Source of the DNA: an uncultured Megasphaera sp.
Lineage (GTDB): Bacteria > Bacillota > Negativicutes > Veillonellales > Megasphaeraceae
DNA: 22,156 nucleotides
Direction: 5' to 3'
Assembly: GCF_958350005.1 (NCBI RefSeq)
Contig: NZ_CATWFF010000013.1
Location: 1-22,156, forward strand
Numbering within the stretch: position 1 is the first letter of the stretch; every line of letters starts with the position of its first letter. Both the position numbers and the translations under genes were made by a program. Under the pieces are notes generated by a model. It was given only the letters and a program-made list of their open reading frames with translations, did not search any database and was not told the origin of the DNA. Shown piece after piece: positions 22,146-22,156 of the stretch.

Positions 22146-22156
22146 TGCATAAAGTC

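Overview
The window reads like a chromosomal segment of a diderm Firmicute of the class Negativicutes, probably near Veillonella/Megasphaera. This placement is inferred, not tested by any search. The reasons are strong Firmicute-type ribosome binding sites and TATAAT promoters combined with outer-membrane features: a secretin, lipoproteins, and a trimeric autotransporter ending in an SLH domain of the kind Negativicutes use to tether the outer membrane to peptidoglycan. All supported genes are on the + strand.

Layout. (1) 182-4206: an operon with a promoter at 87-116, encoding a 2-hydroxyacid dehydrogenase-like protein, a polysaccharide deacetylase lipoprotein, a phosphodiester glycosidase-family membrane protein, an unknown membrane-anchored beta-rich protein and a small hydrophilic protein. 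An intrinsic terminator follows, then a small two-TM protein gene (4269-4775). (2) 4940-8076: a polar amino-acid ABC importer with two tandem paralogous lipoprotein binding proteins, one permease and one ATPase, closed by a perfect terminator. (3) 8223-12347: pgi, galE, a PilP/GspC-like protein and a very short secretin. A perfect 16-bp terminator lies inside the PilP-like reading frame. (4) 12542-13885: a MATE exporter behind a structured, attenuator-like leader. (5) 13992-20178: a promoter, a small gene interrupted by a ten-G tract, a three-module zinc-ribbon protein gene, and a 1782-residue trimeric autotransporter. (6) 20315-21364: a structured element, a decayed fragment and an intact Rpn/PDDEXK transposase-family nuclease gene. 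(7) 21431-21949: a fluoride riboswitch and fluC. (8) 21958 to the end: two copies of a 75-bp palindromic element related to the one ahead of the Rpn gene.

The most striking reading is the 13.99-20.18 kb region. With ten Gs, the small ORF at 14051 stops after 32 codons. With nine Gs it would run 89 codons and stop in an ATGA overlap with the zinc-ribbon gene. The stop of that gene overlaps an ATG in frame with the autotransporter. This looks like a slipped-strand (phase-variable) switch at the head of an adhesin operon. The second notable signal is the three-copy element at 20315-20376, 21958-22032 and 22071-22145: its 8-bp stem is preserved by compensatory changes, which suggests a selected RNA or DNA structure.
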